From the NCBI GenBank assembly GCA_964385045.1, contig CAYLNM010000165.1, positions 1 to 9,430 of the forward strand: a stretch of 9,430 nucleotides of DNA, in the 5' to 3' direction. This document shows positions 1 to 7,500 of the stretch, piece by piece. Position numbers and translations under genes: made by a program. Numbering within the stretch: the stretch's first letter is position 1; every line of letters starts with the position of its first letter. Source of the stretch: CAYLNM01 sp964385045 (GTDB lineage Bacteria > Planctomycetota > Phycisphaerae > Phycisphaerales > SM1A02). Below the pieces are notes generated by a model. It was not told the origin of the DNA. It worked only from the letters and a program-made list of their open reading frames with translations, and ran no database searches.

Positions 1-2
1 CC

Positions 3-155
3 GGCGAGACGCCGGTGACGATCACGGATGTGCGAACGTCGTGCGGCTGCACGGCGGCGGCGCTCGAGCAGAAGACCTACGCCCCGGGCGAATCGGGCCG
101 GATCGACGTCCGCTTCCGCTTCGGCGCCCGCACCGGCCTGCCGCGGAAGACGGCC
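3..155 (+). pseudogene. 3' portion of a DUF1573-domain protein, broken off without a stop codon
   Basis: The frame starting at position 3 reads GETPVTITDVRTSCGCTAAA, followed by a segment containing YAPGESGRIDVRF and FGARTGLPRKTA. This matches the DUF1573 signature seen in many planctomycete and Bacteroidetes proteins: a T-S-C-G-C-T motif (SCGC at 39-50), an APGESG turn, then a strand and a G-x-T-G-x-x-x-K-T element. Such domains are Ig-like, usually extracytoplasmic, and of unknown biochemical role. The similarity stops after the KTA codons near 155. The expected following strand (typically V-T-V-x-T-N-D) is absent in all three forward frames. What follows is Pro/Arg-rich low-complexity translation with no stop in this frame until 2000, deep inside the opposing tpsA gene. 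I therefore treat it as a 3'-truncated remnant. A gene with an odd C-terminal tail, or a sequence error, remains possible. The 5' end lies outside the window. Confidence 0.5.
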
Positions 156-198
156 CCCGGCCGCCGGCCCCCGTGCCATGCCCCCGCCCGCCGCGCAC

Positions 199-232
199 GA
201 CCGCGGCCCGGCACAGGGCCGGGCCGCGGGTC
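199..232. terminator. GC-rich hairpin between converging genes
   Basis: The 12-bp arm CCGCGGCCCGGC (201-212) is followed by loop ACAGG (213-217) and the perfect complement GCCGGGCCGCGG (218-229). Two more pairs (GA 199-200 with TC 231-232) can form if G230 bulges. It lies 51 bp past the tpsA stop codon and downstream of the DUF1573 remnant, so it could act on both strands. Neither side has a T-tract, so a classic Rho-independent mechanism is not shown. It may instead act as a transcription pause or an mRNA 3'-end stabiliser. Confidence 0.45.
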
Positions 233-280
233 AGGGTCTCGGAGGGTCGCCGGGGCGGGGGGCCCGACCCGGCGGAGCGG

Positions 281-3200
281 TCAGCCGCCCATCACGAGCT
301 CGAAGACGAACGCCTCGCCGAGGGTGGCCGGGGCCACCGCCCGGATCAGCGGCCGGATGGCCGCGTCACGCTCGGTGCGGGTCAGGCCCATCGCGGCGAC
401 CGACGCCGCGACGTCCCGCAGGCTCTCGACCGCGAAGCGGGCCGCGGCCTGCTCGTCGCCGGCCGTCTCCAGCCAGGCGGCGAACTCGCCCGGGGTGCCG
501 GCCTCGCCGTCCTCGGCCCGCCAGACCGCCCACGAGCGGAGCAGGCTCTCGCGGATCTCGACCGCCGCGGCGTCGGCCGCCATGGTGTCGTCGACCGGGC
601 CGAGCAGCCGCTCGATCCGCTCGCCGGCGGTGGCCAGGGCGTCGGTCCGGACCCGGGCCGCGCTGGTCGGCGGGGTCTCGCCGCGGAGGACCGCCGGATC
701 GGCGACGTCCACGGTGAGCAGCCGGCCCTCGGGCAGGGTGCGGAGCTCCTCCGGCCGCAGCGACCGGATGATCAGGGCGAGCCGCTGGAGGGTCTCCTGG
801 GCGATCGGGTCGCGGTTGACCCGCACGTCCTGGATCTCGCCGCGACGCCGGCGGATCTCCTCGCCGGTGAACTCGGCGAGCGTGCCCTCGAACTGCTCGG
901 CCTCGCCGGTGCCGCCGTCGCCGCCGTCGCCACCGTCGCCGCCGTCGCCGCCGTCGCCACCACCGGGCTGCACGAACACGCCCGCGTCCAGCACGGTCAC
1001 GCCCTGCGGCTCGCCCTCGCCGGCCCCGGCGGTCGGGACCTGGAGGTCGGCGGCGGTGAACGCGTCGGTCTCGACCACCTCGAGCTCGCCGAGGTTGGCG
1101 ATCTCCTGCGGGCTCGCGACCGCGAACACCGGGTTCGCCGCGTCGGCCGAGAGGGCGACCACGGTCGGGGTGGCCCCGAGGCTGACCGAGCCGCCGACCA
1201 CGATGTCGGTGCCCGAGTCGTCCTGCAGGGTGCCGTCCGCGGCGAGGTACTGGCCCGCCTCGCGGGCGAAGATCTCGATCGCCTGGCCGTCGACCGTCAG
1301 GTCGTTCACCACCGTGAGGTCGCCGAAGGCCACGGTGCCGGCCGCCGCGTCGAGGCTGAGCGAGCCGAGCACGGTGAGCTTCTCACGCTCGCCGAGCCGC
1401 ACGTCGCCCTCGAGGCTGCGGAGGGTCAGGTCGCCCAGGGCGGCGACGCTGGCCACCAGCTGGCTGCCGTCGACCGACCGGCCGTCGTTGAGCGAGAGGT
1501 CGCCGTCGACCACCACGGTGGAGGCGTCGGGCCCGAAGACCACGAGGTTGCGATCGGTGATCGCCCCCGCGGCGTCCACGGTCACGGTCAGGGCGGCCAG
1601 GGCCCCGCCCTCGCCGGCCCCGACGCTGCCGAGGAACTCGACGAGCTCGTCGCTCGCGACGGTGAGGGCGAAGCCGCCGTCGACGGTGTCGCCGAAGCGG
1701 ACGAGCTGGGCGCCGGTCACGGTCGCGTCGCTCTCGAGGGCCACCGCGTCGCCGAAGCGGATGCGGTCGGCGGTGACGTCCGCCGCGAGGACGGTGCGTC
1801 CGCCGGCGTCGGTCTCGAGGTCGGCGAGGCCGCTGACGTCACCCTCGAAGCGGGTGTCGCCCTGCGTCTGGACGAGCAGGACCGGGACGCCCTCGCCCTC
1901 GGCCGCACCGCCGCCGACGACGGTGTCGGCGAAGACGACGTCGCCCGACTGCAGCGAGGAGAGCTCGTTGAGGCCGACCACGGTGACCGGGCCGTTGTAG
2001 ACCTGGCCGTCGCGGGTGCGGATGAGGCCGCCGGCGAGCACGCTCGCCCCCTCGACGTCCACGACCCGCAGGAAGCCGTCCTCCTGGTCGCCGATCGCGC
2101 CGTTGAAGCTCACGCCCTCGGCGACCTCGGCGACGAGGCCGCCGCGGATCTCGGGATCACCGCCCTCGGGGACCGCCACCGACGCGTTGATGGTGCCGTT
2201 GAACTCGGCCGTGCCCGCCGCCACGGTGAGGTCGCCGCCGAGCAGCACGTTCCCGTTCCAGGCCTGGTGGCCGCTGGTACGGATGATGGTGCCGTCGGGC
2301 GAGCGGACGAACGCGTCGCCGTTCACGGTCAGGGAGCCCAGCCGCGGCGGGTCGAACGAGTTGTTGCGGATCGAGCCGTCGATCTGGATCTGCTCGTCGG
2401 TGCCGAGCACCAGGGCGAAGCCGTCGTCCGCCACGGTGACGTCGCCGCCGAGCCGCAGGAGCTGGGCCCCGAAGAGATCGGCGTCGCCCTCGAGGGCCAG
2501 CGAGTCGGCGAAGAGGACCTGCTCGCCCGAGATGGTGATGCCGCCGGCGAGCGTGGTCGGACCGTCGAGGTCGAAGATGTTGAGGCCGGTCCAGTCGCCG
2601 CCCACGCTGATCGCGTCGGCGTCCACCGCGAGGGTCCGGCCATCGTTGCCGGTGCCGCCCTGCAGGGCGATGGAGCTGCCGCTGAGGCTCAGGTCGCTCA
2701 GCAGCGAGATCGCGCCGTTCCAGGTCTGGTCGCCGCTGGTGCGGATGACCGCGCCGTCGGGCCGGTCGATCGAGACGTCGCCGTTGACCAGCAGCGAGCC
2801 GAGGAGCTTCGGATCGAAGCTGCCGTTGCTGATGCGGCCGTTGAGCTCGATCGTCTCGTCCGAGCCGAGCTCGAGGGCGAAGCCGTTGTCGGCCACGGTG
2901 ATGTCGCCGTTGATCCGGAGCAGCTGGGCTCCGAGGAGCGTCGCGTCGCCGAGCAGGTCGATGTCGCCGCCGAAGATGACCTGCTGGCCATCGATGGTGA
3001 CGCCGGCCCCGATCGAGCTCTCGCCGCCGGCGCTGAAGAGGCCGAGACCGCTCCAGCTGTCGCCGATCGAGATGTCGCTCGCGGTCATGCCCAGGTTCCT
3101 GCCCGAGGCGCTGCTGCCGCCGAGCACGTCGATGGTGCCGCCGGTGAGGGTCAGGTTGCTGTCGAGCGTGATCGACCCGTTCCAGCTCTGGGCGCCGCTG

Positions 3201-5326
3201 GTACGGACGGTCGCTCCGCCCGCGGTGCCGACGACCGCGTCGCCGTTCACCTCGAGGGTGCCGAGCTGATCCGCGAAGGGCGAGTCGGTGATCGAGCCGA
3301 GCAGCTCGATCGTGCCGTCCGAGCCGAGCACGAGCACGTAGCCCTCGTCGGTGACCGCGACGTCGCCGCCGAGGCGGACGAGCGACGTTCCGTTCAGGCT
3401 CGCGTCGCCGAGCAGCTGCAGGCCGCCGCCGAAGTCGAGCTGGTCGCCCGCGAGATCCGCGTCGGCGGCGAGGGTGGCGTCGCCGGTCACCGCGAGCGTG
3501 CCGAGTCCGGTCCAGTCGCCGCCGATCGAGGCCGAGCTCGCGTCGATGGTGAGGCTGCTGCCGCCGTTGCCGTTGCCGCCCGCGACCGAGACGTCCGCCG
3601 CGGTGAGGGTGGCGTCGGCCAGCAGGCTGGTCTGACCGTCGAGGGTGATGGTGTCGGCCGCGGTCAGGTTCGCGCCGTCGAGGCGGATCAGGTCGCCGGT
3701 GAGGCGGATCGACTCCTCGGCCGAGAGGGCCATGTTGATCTCGATCGTGCCGTTGCCGCTGCCGTCGAGGCCGGCGGTGGCGTCGATCGAGTTCGCCCCG
3801 AGGACCGTGAACTGACGGAAGTCGACGTCCCGGTTCGCCTCGAGGACGAGGTCGACGTTCGCGTCGGGGTCGAACTGCACGTTCGACACCAGGAAGATGT
3901 CGCCGCTGGCCTGGATGAGGATCTGGCCGGTGGCGTTGAAGAGCGTGTTGGCCGAGATGAAGACCTCGTCCACGCCCACGAGCTCGTTGAGCTCCTCGAG
4001 CGTGACCTGGCCGTCGGCGATGAGCGAGTCGAACTCGGTGTTGTCGCCGCCGAGGCCCACGTCGATGACGCTGCCGAGGAACATGAAGGTGCCCGGCACG
4101 CCGCCGCTGCCGGCGTCGAGGCGCACGGTGCCCTGCAGGGCCATGCCCATCCCGCCGAACTCGATGGCACCGCCGGCTCCGCCGACCGCGCCGTCCGCCC
4201 CGCGGGCGTCGATGGTGGCGCCGCCCGCGAGCAGGCTCGCGCCCTCGTTGCTGTTGACGACCACCTTGCCGCCGTCGGCCCCGCCCGCGGTGCCGCGGGC
4301 CGAGACGAGGCTGCCGGGGAACAGGACCGTGTACTGCCGGCCGTTGAGGGTCACGGTGCCGGCCCGGACCTCGCTGCCGTCGGCGTGGATGGAGCCGAGG
4401 TTCTCGACCGCCGGGCCCTGGAGGGTCACGTCGCCGCCGGTCGGGCCGGAGACGTCGATGAGGCCCTCGTTGCGGACCACGCCCTGCGTCGCCGCCATCG
4501 TGACCTCGCCGCCGGGGGCGATGATCGACCCGGCGTTCCGGACCGCGAGGCCCGCGACGTCGCCCGCCCCGAGGACGACCTGGCCGCCCGCGGACTGGAT
4601 GGTGCCGGTGTTCTCGACCGCGGTGCCCGCCCCGGTCAGGGTGCCGGCCCACGGGACCGCCTGGCCGGTGATGTCCTTGCCGTCGACGCGGACGGCGAGC
4701 TTGCCGTCGATGGTGCGGAGCCAGACGCTGTCGCCGGCGACCATCGCGATCATGCCGCCGTCGGCGGCGATCGAGCCCGCGTTGAGGACCTGGCTGCCGA
4801 CGAGGGCGGTCATCCCGCCCGCGGTGGTGATCGTACCGCGGTTCTCGACCGTGCCCGCGAGACCGGTGAAGCGGTCCTCGCCCGCGAGGAAGTCCTCGTT
4901 GGAGAGGTGGCCCGCGGCGGCCACGAGGCCGGCCGCGTTGACCGTCGCCCCGTCGCCGAAGACGACGCCGGCGGGGTTCACGAAGTAGACGATGCCGTTG
5001 GCGCTCAGCGTGCCGAGGATCTGCGTGGGCATCGCCGAGTCGATCCGGTTCAGCACCCGGGCGAACTCGCCGGGCTGGATGAACTGGACGCTCTCGTTCG
5101 CCAGGATGTCGAACGAGACGTAGTCGATGATGCTGCCGTCGCTGGCCGTGATGATCCAGCTGCTGCCGTTCTGGGTGAAGGTCACGTCGCCGACCACCAC
5201 CTCCTGACCGACCGGGCCCGCCGTCGCGGCGTCCGTCATCAGGGTGACCGTGGCCGTCAGGGCGAGGCCGGCCGCGGCAAGGCGGCCCCCCAGGGATCCG
5301 ATCCGTCCGCGCGTGGACGTGGGCAT
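281..5326 (-). CDS. TpsA: two-partner secretion exoprotein, filamentous haemagglutinin-like, 1681 aa
   Basis: Predicted large surface or secreted beta-helical protein exported by the adjacent TpsB. The ATG at 5326 is chosen for its GGAG box (7-nt spacing) and the signal peptide behind it: RGRIGSLGGR, hydrophobic LAAAGLALTATVTLM, and likely cleavage after A34-T35-A36. Residues about 40-290 form the TPS domain. Typical motifs are I-L-A-N-E-S-V-Q-F (74-82), a Q-P-G-E-F-A-R-V-L-N-R-I segment (84-95) and ANGIVYFVNPAGVVFG (109-124), where NPAGV (117-121) replaces the usual NPNGI. Then comes Gly/Asn/Asp-rich beta-helix sequence, three tandem repeats (562-1022), a degraded fourth near coordinates 1680-1760, a (DGG)5 linker (1455-1472) and a 209-residue helix-rich Arg/Glu/Ala C-terminus ending ELVMGG. 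No VENN motif, PEP-CTERM or recognised toxin domain is visible. Adhesion is the usual role in this family, but ligand and C-terminal function are unknown. Confidence 0.9.
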   Translation of the reverse strand: MPTSTRGRIGSLGGRLAAAGLALTATVTLMTDAATAGPVGQEVVVGDVTFTQNGSSWIITASDGSIIDYVSFDILANESVQFIQPGEFARVLNRIDSAMPTQILGTLSANGIVYFVNPAGVVFGDGATVNAAGLVAAAGHLSNEDFLAGEDRFTGLAGTVENRGTITTAGGMTALVGSQVLNAGSIAADGGMIAMVAGDSVWLRTIDGKLAVRVDGKDITGQAVPWAGTLTGAGTAVENTGTIQSAGGQVVLGAGDVAGLAVRNAGSIIAPGGEVTMAATQGVVRNEGLIDVSGPTGGDVTLQGPAVENLGSIHADGSEVRAGTVTLNGRQYTVLFPGSLVSARGTAGGADGGKVVVNSNEGASLLAGGATIDARGADGAVGGAGGAIEFGGMGMALQGTVRLDAGSGGVPGTFMFLGSVIDVGLGGDNTEFDSLIADGQVTLEELNELVGVDEVFISANTLFNATGQILIQASGDIFLVSNVQFDPDANVDLVLEANRDVDFRQFTVLGANSIDATAGLDGSGNGTIEINMALSAEESIRLTGDLIRLDGANLTAADTITLDGQTSLLADATLTAADVSVAGGNGNGGSSLTIDASSASIGGDWTGLGTLAVTGDATLAADADLAGDQLDFGGGLQLLGDASLNGTSLVRLGGDVAVTDEGYVLVLGSDGTIELLGSITDSPFADQLGTLEVNGDAVVGTAGGATVRTSGAQSWNGSITLDSNLTLTGGTIDVLGGSSASGRNLGMTASDISIGDSWSGLGLFSAGGESSIGAGVTIDGQQVIFGGDIDLLGDATLLGAQLLRINGDITVADNGFALELGSDETIELNGRISNGSFDPKLLGSLLVNGDVSIDRPDGAVIRTSGDQTWNGAISLLSDLSLSGSSIALQGGTGNDGRTLAVDADAISVGGDWTGLNIFDLDGPTTLAGGITISGEQVLFADSLALEGDADLFGAQLLRLGGDVTVADDGFALVLGTDEQIQIDGSIRNNSFDPPRLGSLTVNGDAFVRSPDGTIIRTSGHQAWNGNVLLGGDLTVAAGTAEFNGTINASVAVPEGGDPEIRGGLVAEVAEGVSFNGAIGDQEDGFLRVVDVEGASVLAGGLIRTRDGQVYNGPVTVVGLNELSSLQSGDVVFADTVVGGGAAEGEGVPVLLVQTQGDTRFEGDVSGLADLETDAGGRTVLAADVTADRIRFGDAVALESDATVTGAQLVRFGDTVDGGFALTVASDELVEFLGSVGAGEGGALAALTVTVDAAGAITDRNLVVFGPDASTVVVDGDLSLNDGRSVDGSQLVASVAALGDLTLRSLEGDVRLGEREKLTVLGSLSLDAAAGTVAFGDLTVVNDLTVDGQAIEIFAREAGQYLAADGTLQDDSGTDIVVGGSVSLGATPTVVALSADAANPVFAVASPQEIANLGELEVVETDAFTAADLQVPTAGAGEGEPQGVTVLDAGVFVQPGGGDGGDGGDGGDGGDGGTGEAEQFEGTLAEFTGEEIRRRRGEIQDVRVNRDPIAQETLQRLALIIRSLRPEELRTLPEGRLLTVDVADPAVLRGETPPTSAARVRTDALATAGERIERLLGPVDDTMAADAAAVEIRESLLRSWAVWRAEDGEAGTPGEFAAWLETAGDEQAAARFAVESLRDVAASVAAMGLTRTERDAAIRPLIRAVAPATLGEAFVFELVMGG
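911..964 (-). repeat. 9-bp tandem repeat encoding the (DGG)n linker of TpsA
   Basis: Five GCCGCCGTC-type units, two with GCCACCGTC or similar variants, plus a partial sixth unit (GCCACCACC) run without interruption. On the minus strand they encode GGG followed by five DGG triplets (residues 1455-1472). The linker separates the beta-helix stalk from the helical C-terminal domain. Because the unit is a multiple of three, slippage would change linker length without breaking the frame. Confidence 0.85.
2261..3643 (-). repeat. Three tandem 153-154-residue repeats within TpsA
   Basis: Successive units lie at 3643-3185 (153 codons), 3184-2723 (154) and 2722-2261 (154). A WNG triplet opens the second and third units and also follows the third, with its Trp codon at 3184, 2722 and 2260, exactly 462 bp apart. 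Shared blocks, in order, are a GG-D/S-W-T/S-GL element, a LLGDA-x-L-x-G-A-Q-L-L-R-type strand, GD-V/I-TVAD-x-GFAL-x-LG-x-D-E, a G-S/R-I-x-N-x-S-F element, LGSL-x-VNGD, and (I/V)RTSG-x-Q ending each unit. The first unit is the most divergent. This indicates stalk lengthening by internal duplication, with each unit giving several turns of a beta-helix. Confidence 0.85.
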
Positions 5327-5333
5327 CGTGTCT

Positions 5334-5341
5334 CTCCGTTC
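5334..5341 (-). promoter_or_regulatory. Ribosome binding site of tpsA
   Basis: The minus strand carries GAACGGAG ending 7 nt before the ATG at 5326. The same GAACGGAG octamer stands 10 nt before the tpsB ATG, which supports both start choices. The alternative upstream ATG at 5356 (MTRREERRD) would only add a charged stretch before the signal peptide. Confidence 0.65.
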
Positions 5342-5391
5342 TTCTCTTCGCGTCATCCGTGCGGCCGCGCCCCGGCGCGGCACCCCGGACG

Positions 5392-5407
5392 GGGCCCCCG
5401 GGGGCCC
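5392..5407. promoter_or_regulatory. 16-bp perfect palindrome in the tpsB-tpsA gap
   Basis: GGGCCCCCGGGGGCCC is fully self-complementary and lies 66 bp upstream of the tpsA start and 39 bp downstream of the tpsB stop. Flanking GGAC (5387-5390) and GTCC (5411-5414) can extend the pairing with a small bulge. It may be an RNA hairpin that attenuates or stabilises the long operon transcript, or a protein-binding dyad. A nearly identical palindrome occurs upstream of tpsB. With no spacer the RNA stem would need to open a few central pairs to form a loop. Confidence 0.4.
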
Positions 5408-5445
5408 GACGTCCGTCACCTTGAACCTACCCCGGAACCGGGCGG

Positions 5446-7500
5446 TCAAAAGAGGATCGTGGCCAGAACATGCAGGCGGTTGGCCCCGCTGGCCACCCCT
5501 CGGTCTTCCAGCTCCTCCAGGGCGAATCCCCAGTCCAGCCTCACATTGAGGTTCCGCTTGAACAGGAGCTCGAGGCCGACGCCGGCCCCGACCAGGGTCT
5601 CGGACTCCTCGAACGCGAGCGCCTCGCTGATATCGGTCGTGCCGACGTCGAGGAAGCCCTTCAGGATGAGGTCCCAGTCCGGCGTGCCGTAGACGAACTG
5701 CGGCGCATATCGGAACGGCTCGCCGAAGAGCTCCCCGGGCTCGCCCTGCACGCCGAAGGCCCGCGGGAGGTGGAAGCGGTACTCGAGCGAGCCCACGAGG
5801 CTGCTGTCGCCGGCGAGGAAGGACTGCGGGTAGCCGCGGACGGTGTTCAGGCCGCCGATCACCGACTGGGACTGCGGGATCAGGCGGTTGTCGAACGCCC
5901 ACTGGGCGTTCAGGCTCACCCGCACCTCGTGGGCGAGGGTCGAGCTCTCGGGCGTGTTCGGGTCCTCCCACGCGGCCCGGTTCAGCAGCGGCTCGAGGTA
6001 GACCGACTGCTGTCCGCCGATCCGGAGGATGGCCCACGAGTCGTCGGGCTCGGTCCGGCCGAGGCCGTCGAGGTCGGTGACGTCGTTGCCGAGCAGGTCC
6101 GGATTCCACTCGAAGGTGGCCCCGGCCCGCAGGGCGTGCCAGTCGGTGATCCGCTCGACCCGTACGCCGACGTACGGCACGAGGAACTCGCCCGAGTCCT
6201 CGGTGACGGAGCTGAAGATCTCCTGCTCGACCGAGATGTCGTCGTAGCGCAGGCCGCCGATCAGGTCGACGAAGAGCTCCCGGTCCTGGAAGAAGTTCCA
6301 CGACGCCTCGAGGCCGAGGGCGACGTTCTCGCCCGTGAAGTCCTGGGCGAAGACGCCGACGTCCTCCGCGTCGTACCGGCTGAAGGTGCCGTAGACGCGG
6401 CCGCGGACGCGGCCGTCGCGGGAGAGGGGACGCTCGTACGAGGCCGAGAGGGCGTGGACGTCGCTGAACTGGGCGGTGGTGTACTCGACCGAGAGCACGT
6501 CGTCGCTGCCGGTCAGCTGCGTGTGCAGGAGGCCGAAGCGCTCCCGCCAGTAGTCGGTCGCCTGGGTGCCGGTGTTCGACGTCTGGGCGTAGAGCACCAG
6601 CGGGCGGTTCTCGGTGATCATGTAGTCGAGGGTCACCTCGCCCGGCTCGAGCGACGGGGCGAGGGCGACGTCGGCCCGGCGGCCGGGGTGCCGGCCGAGG
6701 AAGTAGACGTAGTCGTCGAGCTCCCGCAGGCCGATCACCCGCGGCGGGTCGGACGGACCGACGGGGGACCGCTCGCGGATGCGGGCGTGCTCGGGTGCGT
6801 CGGTCGGCTGCTCGATGTCGCCGCGGTCGCCGGCCCGCTCGCCGCGGGCGACGGTGCGGACCTCGGACACGACGCCGGTGGTGATGACGATGGTCAGGTC
6901 GTCGGTGCCGGTGCGGAGGTCCTGCAGCTGCGGCGTGATCTGGGCCGGGTCCTGCACCACGTAGACGCCGAAGATGTCGCGGGCCACGAGGGCGTCGCGG
7001 ACCGCCTCGAGCACCTGCTGGATGCCGGAGGCGTGGAAGAGCTGCACGTCCTGCGAGAGCTCGGCGATCGAGCGGGTCACGGTCGGGAGGCCCGGCCGCG
7101 GGGCGACGAAGCCGGTGTCGGTGCGGCCGAGCGTCACCGGGGTGGTGCCCAGCACGTCCACGGACGGCTGCCCGACGGCCTCGCGGAGGTAGGCGAGCTC
7201 GAGCCGGCCGATCGGGTAGCTCGGGCCGTCGGCGGCGGTGGCCACGCCGATGGCGGCGGTCTCGTCGTCGGCGGTCTCGTCGGCGGCGGGCGCGGCCTCG
7301 GCGGCGGGCGCGGCCTCGGCGGCGGGCGCGGCCTCGGCCGCGTCCGGGGCGAGGGGCTCGGCCTCCGATGCGGTCTGGGCGGTCGCCGGACCGGCGAGGA
7401 GGGCCGCGGCGAGGGCGGCGGGAAGGGCGAGCGAACCGACGGGCACGCGGGCGTCGCGCCGCGCGGCGGCGTGGGGATTGATCGTCACGGGATGCTCCAT
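5446..7500 (-). CDS. TpsB: outer-membrane two-partner secretion transporter (ShlB/FhaC/HecB family), 684 aa
   Basis: Forms the outer-membrane pore that exports TpsA. The ATG at 7500 has GGAG 10 nt upstream and starts a signal peptide: hydrophobic segment LALPAALAAALLAG, cleavage likely after A39-T40-A41. Residues 42-90 are an Ala/Pro/Glu linker containing a perfect hexapeptide triplication. POTRA-like domains follow: about 140-218 (the first), then an Arg/Asp-rich insert (219-253), and about 254-300 (the second) with GRHPGRRADVALAPSLEPGE, the hallmark of TpsB POTRA2. The rest is a 16-stranded-type beta-barrel. It includes TVRGYPQSF, with the family VRGY motif at 554-557 that belongs to the loop-6 hairpin of Omp85 proteins, and ends LHVLATILF with a terminal Phe as expected for barrel proteins handled by BAM. 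It is a little longer than typical TpsB proteins (about 550-600 aa) because of the linker and insert. It lies upstream of tpsA in the usual order. Confidence 0.93.
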   Translation of the reverse strand: MEHPVTINPHAAARRDARVPVGSLALPAALAAALLAGPATAQTASEAEPLAPDAAEAAPAAEAAPAAEAAPAADETADDETAAIGVATAADGPSYPIGRLELAYLREAVGQPSVDVLGTTPVTLGRTDTGFVAPRPGLPTVTRSIAELSQDVQLFHASGIQQVLEAVRDALVARDIFGVYVVQDPAQITPQLQDLRTGTDDLTIVITTGVVSEVRTVARGERAGDRGDIEQPTDAPEHARIRERSPVGPSDPPRVIGLRELDDYVYFLGRHPGRRADVALAPSLEPGEVTLDYMITENRPLVLYAQTSNTGTQATDYWRERFGLLHTQLTGSDDVLSVEYTTAQFSDVHALSASYERPLSRDGRVRGRVYGTFSRYDAEDVGVFAQDFTGENVALGLEASWNFFQDRELFVDLIGGLRYDDISVEQEIFSSVTEDSGEFLVPYVGVRVERITDWHALRAGATFEWNPDLLGNDVTDLDGLGRTEPDDSWAILRIGGQQSVYLEPLLNRAAWEDPNTPESSTLAHEVRVSLNAQWAFDNRLIPQSQSVIGGLNTVRGYPQSFLAGDSSLVGSLEYRFHLPRAFGVQGEPGELFGEPFRYAPQFVYGTPDWDLILKGFLDVGTTDISEALAFEESETLVGAGVGLELLFKRNLNVRLDWGFALEELEDRGVASGANRLHVLATILF
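7282..7335 (-). repeat. Three perfect 18-bp tandem repeats in the N-terminal linker of TpsB
   Basis: The unit GGCGGCGGGCGCGGCCTC occurs three times without a mismatch (7282-7299, 7300-7317, 7318-7335), encoding EAAPAA three times. Perfect identity points to recent expansion. The repeat lies between the signal peptide and the POTRA region, so copy-number change would only lengthen a flexible periplasmic linker. Confidence 0.85.

Noticed and set aside
281..910. TpsA C-terminus as a contact-dependent inhibition toxin with an immunity gene
   Set aside because: No VENN-type boundary is present and no small gene follows on the minus strand. The flank holds only a hairpin and the DUF1573 remnant on the opposite strand.
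911..964. Short regular repeats as a possible CRISPR array
   Set aside because: The units are contiguous 9-mers without spacers, lie in frame in tpsA, and encode a Gly/Asp linker.
41..5692. A forward-strand reading frame open for 1883 codons opposite tpsA and part of tpsB
   Set aside because: Its translation is Arg/Ala/Asp/Gly/Val-rich low complexity with no domain. The minus-strand genes have signal peptides and family motifs. The open frame follows from high GC and codon bias.
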